Below are positions 45,771 to 55,265 of a stretch of 64,000 nt of DNA, piece after piece. Source of the DNA: Hippopus hippopus (lineage: Eukaryota; Mollusca; Bivalvia; Cardiida; Cardiidae); NCBI GenBank assembly GCA_946811185.2, contig OX328099.1, positions 19,681,859 through 19,745,858 on the forward strand, read 5' to 3'. The translations under genes and the position numbers were made by a program. Numbering within the stretch: position 1 is the first letter of the stretch; each line of letters begins with the position of its first letter. The notes under the pieces were generated by a model. The model worked only from the letters and a program-made list of their open reading frames with translations. It did not search any database and was not told the DNA's origin.

Positions 45771-48276
45771 ACTTTCTAGGGAGGAAGCATAGTTGCGTAA
45801 CTGACGAAGTTTTTCTGTTTTCTGGCTGCCTGTCATTCTTGTATTTCCATTTGTTGATTTAATCCAGTTCTTCCTAGGTGTGTCCACTTTTGATTTGTTA
45901 CGAGACAAAAGTTTGTTCAGAGTTTTTCTGTGAAAACAGCAATTATTACAGCGAAGGTTTTTAATCAACAAAGCACAGTTTGAAGCTCTAATGGTCTGGA
46001 AACCAATGTTATCAAAGTAGCCTGCAGTTACCGATTTGTCTCGATGCATGTACTTGTCATGAAGTGTCCAATAAGTTGAATCTGGATTCCCAGGACAGAC
46101 ACTGAATGCTGAAAGGACATTCAATACTGTCCTCAACTTCATTATCGTGTTGCAGGGGTCAGGTAGAGCTGACCATACAGTATGGCATTTTGGCAAAGGC
46201 TTGGTATTTACACATATCCTGACAGTAAAATTCAGTTGTACTGTGACACAAATTTTGATCACAGGCTCCTCTTTTTCCTCGTAAAGCTGAACATACTGAA
46301 TGTATTGTGATGTTGGAAGTAGACCAAAGTTTTTAAATTCAAATAAATCAGTTTTACATTTGTCTTTCATGTTGAAGTAGATCTCTGATAATTTGGTCGG
46401 CGTTAAGTTTTCAAGTTCTGTTTCAGTGTCATATTTGTACACTTTGTCCAAAATTAAATAACTTTCTTCATTCTCCTGTTGACTGGATGGTGTATGACAG
46501 TCTGTTGACAGCTCTTCAAAGCATGTCTTGAAGTATTCATCACTGTCACAGTAGGCATCTAAAAAAAAAAAAACACTGAAGCTTCTTAAAAAAGAAATTC
46601 AATTCTTAATTTGCGTTTTTAGATCTAGTTCTCATAACCATATTTCACCTTCATTTTCTTTAGCTCATTCCCTTCTACACATGACTGTTTCCACAGTGAA
46701 ACAAACTACTGGAAAATGGTAAAGTTGCTATTTCTCTCTTTGCCACAATGTTTTCATAGGGAGTTACATAATTATAGACTTTTTGAACCCTACATTTTGG
46801 TTTTTATTCTCACTATGGAACAGTGTTTTCCACATTATCAGCTGTAAAATTGTTTCACAGTGTTACACAGTGTTTTACACCACTTTCAACATTATTTTAG
46901 TCATATCACAACAACAACTCATAATACTAATACTTCATGAATGTCCTTGGTTTTACCAGTACAGGCTTGGGGCTCTGAATTGTGTTACCAAAGGACAATA
47001 AAGACCTAGAGCATTCAGTGAGGGTCTAACCAAGGGCTGCCAAGTTACAGGCCTTACACTCTACCACTTAGCCACACAGTACCCTATATGAAATGAACAT
47101 GAATTTGTGTGGACTGACAACAATGTATGAACATATTGTTTCGGAAAAAAATATAAGAATATTTATATTATCCTTTTACCAAACAATCCGGTTTGTTGAT
47201 GACCTTATAAAACTGTTATGGGAAAATTAGAATGCTGGTAACCAGCAGTGTATCCCTCTTTTATAAAAATGTGTTTTATATACTCTCAAGTGCATTTGAT
47301 GTACATTTCTATGCTAGGCCAATTTTTTTTTTTTTCTCTGGTAATGAGGTAACTGGTTTTTCCTGATTCTTCTGTGTTTTTTTCATGTTGAACTTAACAT
47401 GAAGCAATTTCACTGTCTCATAACCAACAAGGATTATCGGTGCATAAGTTACTTTTTTTTCATGCACAGCCAAAAAATAAGCGGGTTTCAATATTTTTAG
47501 CAATGACCTCTTTTTTCCACTAAAAACTTTTCAAATCTGACAATGTGTATTTTAAAAGCCTGGATAGCGGTCAAAAGTAAGCAATGCAAGGGTTAAAATC
47601 CAGTTAAATTTAAATCATACCATATAAAAACTGACATTATTGTGACGATGGCAATCTGTTGTTATATGATCGGTCCAGAAAAAGGAATTTAAAAAGTAGA
47701 TCAAAAATTGCAAGGACCCTATATCTTTTATTTGCTTCTTGCTTGGTTTCAGAATTTGTTTCTGAAAGGGACAAACACTTTGACTGTCCAATAAGTAACA
47801 GATTATCATCTCCACAACAATTTCCACACTTTTCAGAGGTATGATTTAAATTCAATAGTATAAAGAAGTAACACTTTCAGGGTTTTAATACCCTTTTAAC
47901 CTTTACCACACAATCCCGACTTCTAACGACAATGAGAAAGAAGCCTATTGAAAAAAAACGCCGGAAAAGGAGAAAATGCTGGTAACCAGCATTTTCTCCT
48001 TTTCTCACAATGTTTTTTGCTCTTCCCAAATTTCCAAATACAAATTTCAATTTTTCAGTCTCTTTTGCCGTCTGCTAATGCTTTTATTTTTGACATGTCT
48101 AAAAATTTTGTTATTTGGAAAAGAGTTGATACACTTAATTATCTGCACTGATTTTTACCTTTGTGAATTGATTGCTCTTGGATGTGTTCTGCTATGTTGA
48201 TTTCATGACATTTTCTCTTCTTACGGCGTCCAATTCTTCTATTACGACTCCTCATACTCGACCTACCATGCACCAT
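44075..48276 (-). CDS. P-element/THAP9-type transposase gene, split, with one frameshift
   Basis: Coding exons are 48276-48159 and 46558-44075, with a 1600-nt intron. The donor is AAAG|GTAAAA and the acceptor is a T13 run plus AG. A phase-1 junction gives GAT and keeps the frame. A 5' UTR exon probably ends at 49363 (CAG|GTAAGT); spliced to 48278, it places TAA two codons before the ATG, supporting that start. The large exon is interrupted near 45750 by an extra A in an A9 run; without it the two frames join. Product order: basic nuclear-type N-terminus, a CPGNP/RCNNC region, a leucine-zipper-like stretch, then an RNase H-like core with a GTP-binding-type insertion. No THAP zinc finger is seen. 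It may be a transposon or a domesticated copy. Confidence 0.75.
45729..46558 (-). CDS. P-element-like gene, N-terminal part of main exon
   Basis: The open frame begins at the splice acceptor (46560-46559) and runs to a TGA at 45731-45729, just past the A9 run. It includes VCPGNPDSTYW, TIRASNCALLI and RCNNCCFHRKTL, a Cys-rich module, then a coiled-coil LRQLRNYASSLESEVERLKK. Such a zipper precedes the catalytic core in P-type transposases and probably mediates dimerisation. Confidence 0.65.
47172..47275 (+). mobile_element. PalA MITE, left part
   Basis: CTTTTACCAAACAATCCGGT left end and GCTGGTAACCAGCA centre; right half absent. It lies in the P-like gene's intron. Region 46559-47170 otherwise holds worn SINE-like and PalA remnants. 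Confidence 0.5.
47602..47856. mobile_element. MITE with ~60-bp terminal inverted repeats, copy 2
   Basis: AAATTTAAATCATACCA and its complement GGTATGATTTAAATT bound the element. Inner arms ATTGTGACGATGGCAATCTG and CAGATTATCATCTCCACAAC match 393-664. It sits in the intron of the P-like gene. Confidence 0.65.
47896..48128 (+). mobile_element. PalA MITE, forward
   Basis: TTAACCTTTACCACACAATC left end with an intact centre. It ends about 30 bp from the exon donor at 48158. Confidence 0.65.
48159..48276 (-). CDS. P-element-like gene, first coding exon
   Basis: The exon encodes 39 residues plus one nucleotide, beginning MVHGRSSMRSRNRRIGRRKK, a strongly basic nuclear-localisation-like start. The acceptor CTACCTATCTTGTAG precedes it at 48279-48280, so a non-coding exon lies upstream. 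Confidence 0.6.
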
Positions 48277-48699
48277 GTCTACAAGATAGGTAGAGAAAAT
48301 TTAATTTCAATTGTCGTCAGGATGTTGATTTATGCTTTTTATTGGGTCTCTTATCATGTTTTCATTTAAAGTCTTCAAATCCCTACTCAGTTACTAGATC
48401 CACAATCAAAGTCAGGCAGTTTTCATTTGAACACTTTGTCACCTTTTAACATTACCTGCAGACATTTTGACTCAAAATAGCCAACTTTTGAACAGAGCAG
48501 AAAGTTATAAAGGAATGAAAATTCACAAAAATAATGACTTCAAAACACAGAGAACTGTTTGTCTAGCAAAATATGGTTTTATTTTTACATGGTTAGACTA
48601 CAATGAGAGTTTGTTCAGGATACTACGCTTCCACCTTTACTGAATTAACCCCTTTTTAGACTGCACTTTTCTTTACCTAGTATTCGATTAACAGCTTAG

Positions 48700-49125
48700 A
48701 TTTGATATTAACGCAAAACGAAATAGTTACTTCTTATAAATATGGTAATATCTGAACACAATTACGTCTAAAAATGAAATCAGAATGCGACAACTATCAC
48801 TAGGGTCTGGCATATTGGGCCGCCATCTTGCAAAATAGACCGAAATTAGCCTAGTTCTGAGCCCAAAATTATCAAACCCAGGAATAAAAAATCAGTAGAT
48901 TTGACTTTAAATCAAAACGAAATACTTACTGTTTATAAATATGCCAATATCTGAACGCATTTATTTCTAAGAATGGGTTTAGAAAGTTACAACTATCAGT
49001 AGGGTCCCGCCAAATTCACCGCGTTGGTCCGCCATTTTGTGATGTAATTCCGAAAATAGCCCAGTTTTGAGCCCACAATTATCTAACTTAGGAATCGAAA
49101 ATCAGTACAAAATTGACTTTAATAC
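48700..49125. repeat. Tandem duplication, two ~205-bp units
   Basis: Unit 1 (about 48708-48905) and unit 2 (about 48910-49125) share AAAACGAAATA, TATAAATATG, CAACTATCA(C/G)TAGGGTC, CCGCCAT(C/T)TTG and TTTGAGCCCA. They lie in the 5' intron of the P-like gene. Divergence suggests an old duplication. Confidence 0.65.
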
Positions 49126-49362
49126 AAGGAGATGTACTCCATCTCGTGATTTTTACCATCATGTTGCTATTTGGACGCAACTTTATGTACTTAAAAAGTT
49201 GATTTCTGTTGCACATTACCAACTCTTCTTTTAACCGAACATCGAGGCAAACGTGATTAGGCCATGAATTTTAAACGCCAAGTTACACATATAAAAACAA
49301 AATCTCCGATATAATAATTGATGTTACAGATATTTTTAACATGTAAAGATTCGGAAACTTAC

Positions 49363-49490
49363 CTGTTTAGAAGGACGTATCCCAAAACCACGCAAAACCT
49401 CGATAAAAGTGACCGTTGTATGCCGCAATATACGATGGCCGCCGTTTTTTCCTTTGCGGTCTATTCGAAGGAAGACAGTGAATAACCGGA
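49363..49490 (-). other. Probable 5' UTR exon of the P-element-like gene
   Basis: A CAG|GTAAGTTT donor at 49363-49358 is a full consensus. The stretch up to about 49490 contains no ATG in any frame, as expected for a leader. The exon's 5' end is estimated from the TATA box. Confidence 0.45.
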
Positions 49491-49515
49491 AGTTAGACCG
49501 CGTTGCCTATCCCTG

Positions 49516-49523
49516 TATATATA
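49516..49523 (-). promoter_or_regulatory. TATA box candidate for the P-element-like gene
   Basis: TATATATA lies about 30 bp upstream of the inferred start of the leader exon. Confidence 0.4.
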
Positions 49524-49547
49524 GAATCCCTGGTTGAAGATTTGGAT

Positions 49548-49840
49548 GAATGGTGTTGTCAGCTAAATATATAGGCATTGCGGGTTCGAGCCTCTGGTTT
49601 GGCCACTAGTCGTGGTCCTCCGTGGCTCAGTGATGAAAGTATTGGATTTGTACGCATTAAAAACTGTTTTATCCCTGCTAGTGACGCTGCCCATGTGAAA
49701 CGCTGCCCATGTTGAAGTGTCCCTGTTCATTGAAATGCAGTGCCGAGGTCTATTTATGGTAGATAAAGTGCGGCGTCACCATGATATAACTAAAATATTG
49801 CAATAGGTTGCGTATTTCAAACATAATTCAAACAAATAAA
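49548..49840 (+). repeat. SINE-like repeat
   Basis: GCGGGTTCGAGCCTC resembles a B box and the end CACCATGATATAACTAAAAT plus an AAACAAATAAAA tail matches the S1/S2 style. Confidence 0.5.
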
Positions 49841-50050
49841 ATGGCCCTGCTATCTTTCTTTCAAGGTTTGATGGCGTGTGCTGAGACGAGTAGCCCATCG
49901 TTCCCGACACTGACATCTCTTGACAATTAAATATTTACTGTTGTAGACAGTCTGAACTAAGATTAGGTTGTTCAGAAAGAGGTCTGTTTTCAGATACATA
50001 TTCCGTTGTTTGTAAGGAATTTTGAAACCCGTCTCCCAACACATAGAAAT

Positions 50051-50265
50051 GAGCAATGTTCTGTGAAAAAGGGGTTTAATGCATCTGCAAAAAGTATCGA
50101 TTCAGGTCACCCTGCGCAATCCGTGCAGGCTGACCTTGGCCGAAGCGTTTCGCTATATGTAAGTTTTCTGCATGACCAAGGACCAATCTACCTCAGGACT
50201 CAGTCGGTTTTTAGATAAAGTTGATGTTATGGATCCATAATTATGTGACTTGCTTGGCCCAAATG
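50051..50265. mobile_element. PalB MITE, right end worn
   Basis: GAGCAATGTTCTGTGAAAAA left end, TCACCCTGCGCAATCCGTGC hairpin, GGATCCATAATTATGTGACT body. Confidence 0.6.
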
Positions 50266-50376
50266 AATGTTTAACTCTCTCAGCGCCAAATATATAGTCG
50301 ACCTGTTTGGACAGTTGAAAATACGATTCACTGAAACACAGTAAAAATATCTTAAGGGCTCGATTTTAACCTTTAA

Positions 50377-50579
50377 CCTTTAACTGCTAAATAACTAAAA
50401 TGAAATTTTTAATTCCATACTTAAAACCCAAATATTGCTATTTCAAAGTTATGTTTTGGGGGATACTTTCTCGTTAACGGACAGTGTAGATCCAAGATCA
50501 GACTGCACATTCTGTGCAGTCTGATCTTGATCTAAACTGTCCGCAAAAGGTGAGTGAGTCGCGCTAAGCAGCTTAACAG
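50377..50579. mobile_element. PalC MITE
   Basis: TTAA (50373-50376 and 50580-50583) flank CCTTTAACTGCTAAATAACT and a right end GCGCTAAGCAGCTTAACAG. A strong hairpin of AGATCAGACTGCACA and TGTGCAGTCTGATCT lies near the right end. Confidence 0.65.
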
Positions 50580-50899
50580 TTAAAAGTGGACGGTATAGAA
50601 CCAAGATCAGAATTCATTTGTTGCATAGAACGTGTAGTCTAATCATAATCTACGTGGGGTGATCAGAAAGATCGTGGACCACCTCGTTATTTTGAAAACT
50701 ACTACACTTATGATTACACAAATTTGCATAGATGAGCATTAATTATCTGGTAACTGACTCACGCTTTGAAATCTTGTCATATTTAAGTAGGTAAAGTATG
50801 ACGTCATTTTAATGACGTCATATACTGCATTAGCGGTCCAAAACATCGGACGACGTTTTATTTGAGCCGAGAGTAATCATAAAGTTTTGCATCAAACTC

Positions 50900-52230
50900 G
50901 GAAAGTATTTATCGGAAATCAAAAGCGATTGAGAAACAGTTTAAGGGGACTCTGCACTCAAGAAATCTGATATTCGTACATGGATCAGACCGGTTTAGAC
51001 AAGGATGCGATACTGTTAAAGATGACCCTAAATCTGGCCGTCCATCAACATCAGTCAGACAAAATCATAACGGATGTAGAGCAGCATGTAAAACAAGATC
51101 GCCGAGATGCTGTCAGGAAAATAGCGGACACATTTGACATTTCATATATAAGTGCTCAGGAGATTTTGACTGAGAGTCTTGGAATGTCGCATGTTTGCAC
51201 AATGTGGGAATCTCGGCAACTGACGCCCGAGAAAATGGGGGTTAGGGTCGAAATATGTTAAAAAGTTTCAGAACGCATTAGGGTAGAGGGGTCAAATTTT
51301 ACTGATTGTATTGTAACATGCGATGAAAGATAGGCACACTTTAAGAAGACTGAATCTAAACGACAAAGCAGCGTATTGAAACATCCAACATCGCCTTCCG
51401 CTAGTAAAGCCAACCTTTTTAAGTCACTTGGTAAAGTTATCTACATCAAGTATTTCTGTTCTCCTGTTTTTCTTCTAAATCATGTTGTATCTATATCTCG
51501 TACATACTACAGTCAATACTGAGTTTTATGCCCACATTATAGGAGAGGTCTTCAGACCTCTCCAACAGTGGTGAGTTTAAAAGGCGGACTGCCTTAGAAA
51601 TTGCTGTCTAACTCCATTGTTTTTGCGAAATTGTTCTGTTTCGTCATGATTTTATAAATAAACCGAAATTAAAAACTGAAATAGGAAATAGGCATGGTTT
51701 GTTTTTATATGACGGATTTCAAAGAAGATTTGTTATATTGATATGATTTTAAAACACCTCTCCAATAATTGCAATTTTTCATTAAGCAAATCGACTAACT
51801 CTAAGGAAAATAAAAGAAAGAATTTCGTAAAAAAAAAATAGAAAAAGAATACCGCAGGAAAAGATCGCGCGACTTGAAAACGCGGGCTAGAAGGTCACGT
51901 GACAGTCATGTAATACATGAAAGGTTTCTATATATCTACGCAGCGGGTTTTTTTCCCCTCATTTCCGCCTTACTTGTTTGTTTACATGTACCAAGATACA
52001 TTGAAATTAAAAGCCAATAAACTATTTTGAAACACTGATGCTGACCTCTCCTGGCTTCTTTTTTTAAAGAAGCCAACTTGTTCAAATAAATTTCACGAAC
52101 ACCATACGAAAAACACAGCCAGAAGTCCTGCGGAGTGACGTCACTTTACACCAAGATAACGCCCTAGCTCACAAAGCCACACTTGTACTGGAAACTTTGC
52201 AAAAACTAAACAAAGACTGTTTTTTATAAC
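50900..52230 (+). pseudogene. Mariner transposase remnant
   Basis: The longest piece (51080-51261) reads VRKIADTFDISYISAQEILT then ESLGMSHV and RQLTPEK, a second helix-turn-helix followed by the linker. At least three frame breaks and a ~510-bp insertion leave no complete product. It belongs to a different mariner group from the 1339-bp pair, judged from its ends and linker. Confidence 0.75.
51541..52052. mobile_element. Insertion inside the second mariner
   Basis: The block starts AGGAGAGGTCTTCAGACCTC (itself a hairpin) and ends TGACCTCTCCT, so the outer 10 bp are inverted repeats. Mariner coding resumes to the right. No clear target duplication is visible. Confidence 0.45.
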
Positions 52231-52672
52231 AATATTCCGATACCGACACTGGTCCACGTTCTTTCTGATCACCCCTCGTATGCTGCCCATAAAAGAACCT
52301 ATTCTCGCCTATGGCACTAGCACGGTCAAAGAGTTATTTCCCTTGGTTTTCGTAGCAGGCTAATTGAATGTTTCCAACTTTGAACTCTCAGTGTGAAATG
52401 CACTAACTTGTTTGTTTTTCCAAATTCGTCTTATCTATGAAAGAAATTTGTTAAAAGACCCGGTGGGAAAGTGGCAGAAATCAATGGGCTAACCATTAGG
52501 CGACAAAGCGATACTCATTGCGCTTTTGCCAACTAAGTAGATTAAGATCATATAGCACAGAACTTGATCCATATACTGTCCGATGAGGTAAGACTATTTT
52601 TCGGAGAAAAGATTTTGCATCGCTATATTTTAGATTTTGACTATTGGCAGCAAATTTTCATTTACCGTACAG

Positions 52673-53032
52673 GATTTGTTCTTTTTCCCGCCATGTTGTC
52701 GGACCTGTCGTAGGCAATTCCCGTCATTTGAGCTACATTAATTTGTTGTCCGCAAAAGCTTTGAATTTGGGCGAGTCTAAAGTTTTGTCACCTGGTAAAG
52801 TGTTTAACCCTCTACCGCACAATACCGACTTTTAACGACCCTGGGAAAGAAGCCTTTTAAAAACATTGTCGGAAAATGAGAAAATGCTGGTAACCAGCAT
52901 TTTCTCCTTTTCCCACAATGTTTTCTACCCTATCAAAGAAAACTGCATCATTTGAGCCACATTGAAATTGTCGTCTGCAAATGCTTTGAATTTGAACGAG
53001 TCTAAAGTTTTGTCATCTGGTAAAGTGTTTAA
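52673..53032 (+). mobile_element. PalA MITEs (52673-52806 right half, 52803-53032 intact)
   Basis: The intact copy has TTAA at 52803-52806 and 53029-53032 and a full palindrome. Confidence 0.7.
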
Positions 53033-53111
53033 GATGCACTGTGATTGAAAGTTGTTCATGTAACGTTATTATTACTCATAGTCGGAGGACAATGAAACAC
53101 TTGGTTCACAG

Positions 53112-53306
53112 TAACTCTTTGTCAGACAACAGAAATTCTAGACTCGTTCAAATTCAAAACAGTTGCTAGACAATGAGATTTTTCTCCACAGGATTGAAAA
53201 CACTGTGGGAAAAGTTACCAGCAGTTTTTTACTTTTTCAAAAATGTTTCAAGAGCCAAATTTGTCTGGTTCGAAAAAAACATGGGATTGTTTGGAAAAGG
53301 GTTGAT
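53112..53306 (-). mobile_element. PalA MITE, reverse, palindrome reduced
   Basis: CTTTGTCAGACAACAGAAAT left end and TTTGGAAAAGGGTTG right end. The centre is shortened to GTTACCAGCAG. Confidence 0.5.
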
Positions 53307-53399
53307 CATTCGTCAATGGGGGATTTCTTCATTAGTCCGATGACTTCGAGTGGATGATTCAGTTATAAATGACTGAAACTGCTTTACATCCGTGACAGC

Positions 53400-53463
53400 C
53401 AGAGAGAGAGAGACAGACAGACAGACCGACAGAGACAATGACAGATAGAGACAAAGACAGAGA
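53400..53463. repeat. GA/CAGA microsatellite
   Basis: GAGAGAGAGA and GACAGACAGA tracts with interruptions. Confidence 0.85.
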
Positions 53464-54214
53464 GGGGTCGGAATGAACCAGACTCAGCCTCTAATTTCGG
53501 TTTTGATCGAGTCTCACTCAAAAACTTTGGTTCAAAGTTTCCGGAAAGAAATGCAATAATTTTTGCGCATCGAACGCCGGAGTGGTTATTTTTCAGTGTT
53601 AACAGACTGCTAGGGACTTTTCCTTTAAAAAAGGCTCTTATTGCAATGTATCAAAAACAGAATAAAACAGAAGAAATATATATTTTAAAACAAGGGGGTG
53701 ACGGCGCAAGAGGCACTGGAATATGAGTATTGAAACTATTTTGTTGTTCAGTATAATGAGAAATAATGGAAAGAAAGGACGCCACCGATTGCCTCTTGTT
53801 CCTCATTTTTTGCATACTGCCGAAAATGATTTTTCCGTAAGATGTAGTATTCAAGATTAGATGTTAGTCCAACTCATTGTTAGAGAATGAGAACTTGCTG
53901 CGAGGAAAAGGAGGTGGTGCCAGAGATAGTTTAATAGACCGTGAATATCTTTTCTGATCCAATCGCCACAACTTGGCCAATACTGTTCTACGTCTAACAA
54001 CGGATCACCCGAGATTTTCCGAATGTTCTTTGTACTATTCGGCAAATATCGGATGAACCATTGATGTAGATACGGAATCGGCCGAGTTGTGGTGAGTGTT
54101 CTTTGACCCTGATGGACAAAAACCGCATAAATCGAGTCTTTACGGAAGCGTACGAAGAGTATGCCAAGATACGATTTGTCTCACCTCAATAATGCCAACT
54201 ACACCAGATTTTTT
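53464..54214. other. No gene recognised
   Basis: Spacer before the Polinton. A short segment near 54066-54095 (ACGGAATCGGCCGAGTTGTG) recurs near 40671-40700. Confidence 0.4.
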
Positions 54215-54305
54215 GAGCCTCGCTCTGACATAAAGGGGTTTAATGCATTTCTGTGATGCTCATACCAGGTAGGTCAACACCAATTATGGATCCATAAAAT
54301 CCATT
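54215..54305. mobile_element. PalB MITE, left part, interrupted by the Polinton
   Basis: GAGCCTCGCTCTGACATAAA left end continues to GGATCCATAAAATCCATT and then stops. In intact copies that phrase is followed by a TTGTCTAACAAC-like continuation, so the missing part should lie to the right of the Polinton. Confidence 0.75.
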
Positions 54306-54475
54306 AGTAGTAGAAAACGGAGAGAGCTGGGACAGACGCTTTTTCGAGCCCATCCCGTCCCTTTCCTGTCCTCTTAATTCTTAACCCCGTCCTAATTCTT
54401 AACCCCGTCCTAATTCTTAACCCCGTCCTAATTCTTAACCCCGTCCTACCCCGTCCTAATTCTTAACCTTTTAAC
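54306..54475. repeat. Polinton left terminal region with 18-bp tandem array
   Basis: TAATTCTTAACCCCGTCC is repeated exactly four times at 54375-54446, followed by a partial unit after a short slip. It probably lies within the terminal inverted repeat, which cannot be confirmed without the right end. Confidence 0.65.
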
Positions 54476-54576
54476 CATCTCAACGACTTAACCACACAAG
54501 CATCGTTTATCTCATCCCGTTCCAAAAAAAAATTTTATGTGGTCAAAATATGGTTAAAAACCACCCCAAAATTAGC

Positions 54577-54600
54577 CCATATAGCTATATGTACATTTTT
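54577..54600. promoter_or_regulatory. Intergenic palindrome CATATAGCTATATG, copy 1
   Basis: Perfect 14-bp palindrome at 54578-54591 followed by TACATTTTTT. Related blocks stand at 60063-60122 and 62845-62896. Confidence 0.5.
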
Positions 54601-54772
54601 TCGGCTTTTTATAAAACGAGTTAGCAGGTCAAATCGACCACAAAACGCGTTTCAGGAAACGCTTTTCCGTCTTAATTCTTAACCCCACGCCTAAAACGCC
54701 GATTTCTTTTTAAAGAAAAAAAAAAAATCTTAAAATTATTGAATACGAGCATTTCCCTATATTTAAATTAAT

Positions 54773-55234
54773 ATGAGCGCCTTAGAAAGAAACTTTAATT
54801 TTGGAGGAGTTAGGTACCGCTCCCTATTCCCCGAGGTACCCATTTGCTCGGATGTAAAGATGCGTTATATCCGAGATATAGAAGAATTTAATTTCGCCTT
54901 GTTTAGAGAGCTTTACGCGTATAAAAATAGCACCGTGAGACCGCTAAGACAATTTACGTTAGAAGAATTAGACGAAGTAGACGATGAAGTAGATTACGAA
55001 ATCTCGATACAAGAACTAAAACGTAAAAAAATCCTCTTCGAAATCGAGAATAATATTACCGCGCCTATAAGAATCTCCGGAATAGACGATCTAAACGATT
55101 TATCACCGTACGACGACGATGATAAACATGTAAACGATTTAGAAGACAAAGAAGAATACTACATGGGTTTAATAGAGCAAATCGGAGATTTAGTAGGTAG
55201 ACAACTTTTCGTGTACGCGAGACGGTTTATGTAA
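54773..55234 (+). CDS. Polinton protein of unknown function, 153 aa
   Basis: I do not recognise this protein. It is soluble-looking and acidic, with a hydrophobic-aromatic N-terminal third (FGGVRYRSLFPEVP), an Asp/Glu-rich centre (EELDEVDDEVDYE, DDDDKHVNDLEDKEE) and no membrane segment. It is the outermost gene at the left end, transcribed inward and convergent with the fibre-like gene. TATATTTAAATTAAT lies immediately before the ATG. A virion or regulatory role is possible but unsupported. Confidence 0.75.
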   Translation: MSALERNFNFGGVRYRSLFPEVPICSDVKMRYIRDIEEFNFALFRELYAYKNSTVRPLRQFTLEELDEVDDEVDYEISIQELKRKKILFEIENNITAPIRISGIDDLNDLSPYDDDDKHVNDLEDKEEYYMGLIEQIGDLVGRQLFVYARRFM

Positions 55235-55265
55235 AAATATAACTTTTAAAAAAAGTTATATTTTT
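55233..55265. terminator. Hairpin between convergent Polinton genes
   Basis: A 15-bp perfect stem (AAAAATATAACTTTT, loop AAA) pairs 55233-55247 with 55251-55265 and touches the stop codons of both genes. It is symmetric and A/T-rich and could mark transcript ends on both strands. That role is inferred. Confidence 0.5.

Larger units (their letters stand above)
50653..52280 (+). mobile_element. Second mariner lineage, inactivated and invaded
   Basis: TA flanks (50651-50652 and 52281-52282) bound inverted ends CG(T/A)GGGGTGATCAGAAAGA. Recognisable but frameshifted coding pieces are DDPKSGRPSTSVRQ near 51030, the helix-turn-helix piece at 51080-51260, a VTCDER signature near 51310 and a LHQDNALAH signature near 52160. 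An insertion at about 51541-52052 separates the last two. Confidence 0.8.

Noticed and set aside
44412..45792. Plus-strand open frames across the P-like gene
   Set aside because: They are antisense shadows of the transposase exon and lack any recognisable motif.
49498..49515. CAGGGATAGGCAACGCGG on the minus strand, resembling a hAT/P-type terminal repeat
   Set aside because: No matching inverted partner was found on the 44-kb side, so an element end cannot be claimed.
6761..53357. Many short products containing ENIVGKGENAGYQHFLLFPQ
   Set aside because: This peptide is the translation of the PalA palindrome. It recurs in both orientations and is not a protein family.
55233..55265. Bacterial-style intrinsic terminator
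   Set aside because: The hairpin is real, but the stem is A/T only and the element is transcribed in an animal nucleus, so only a tentative end-of-transcript role is offered.
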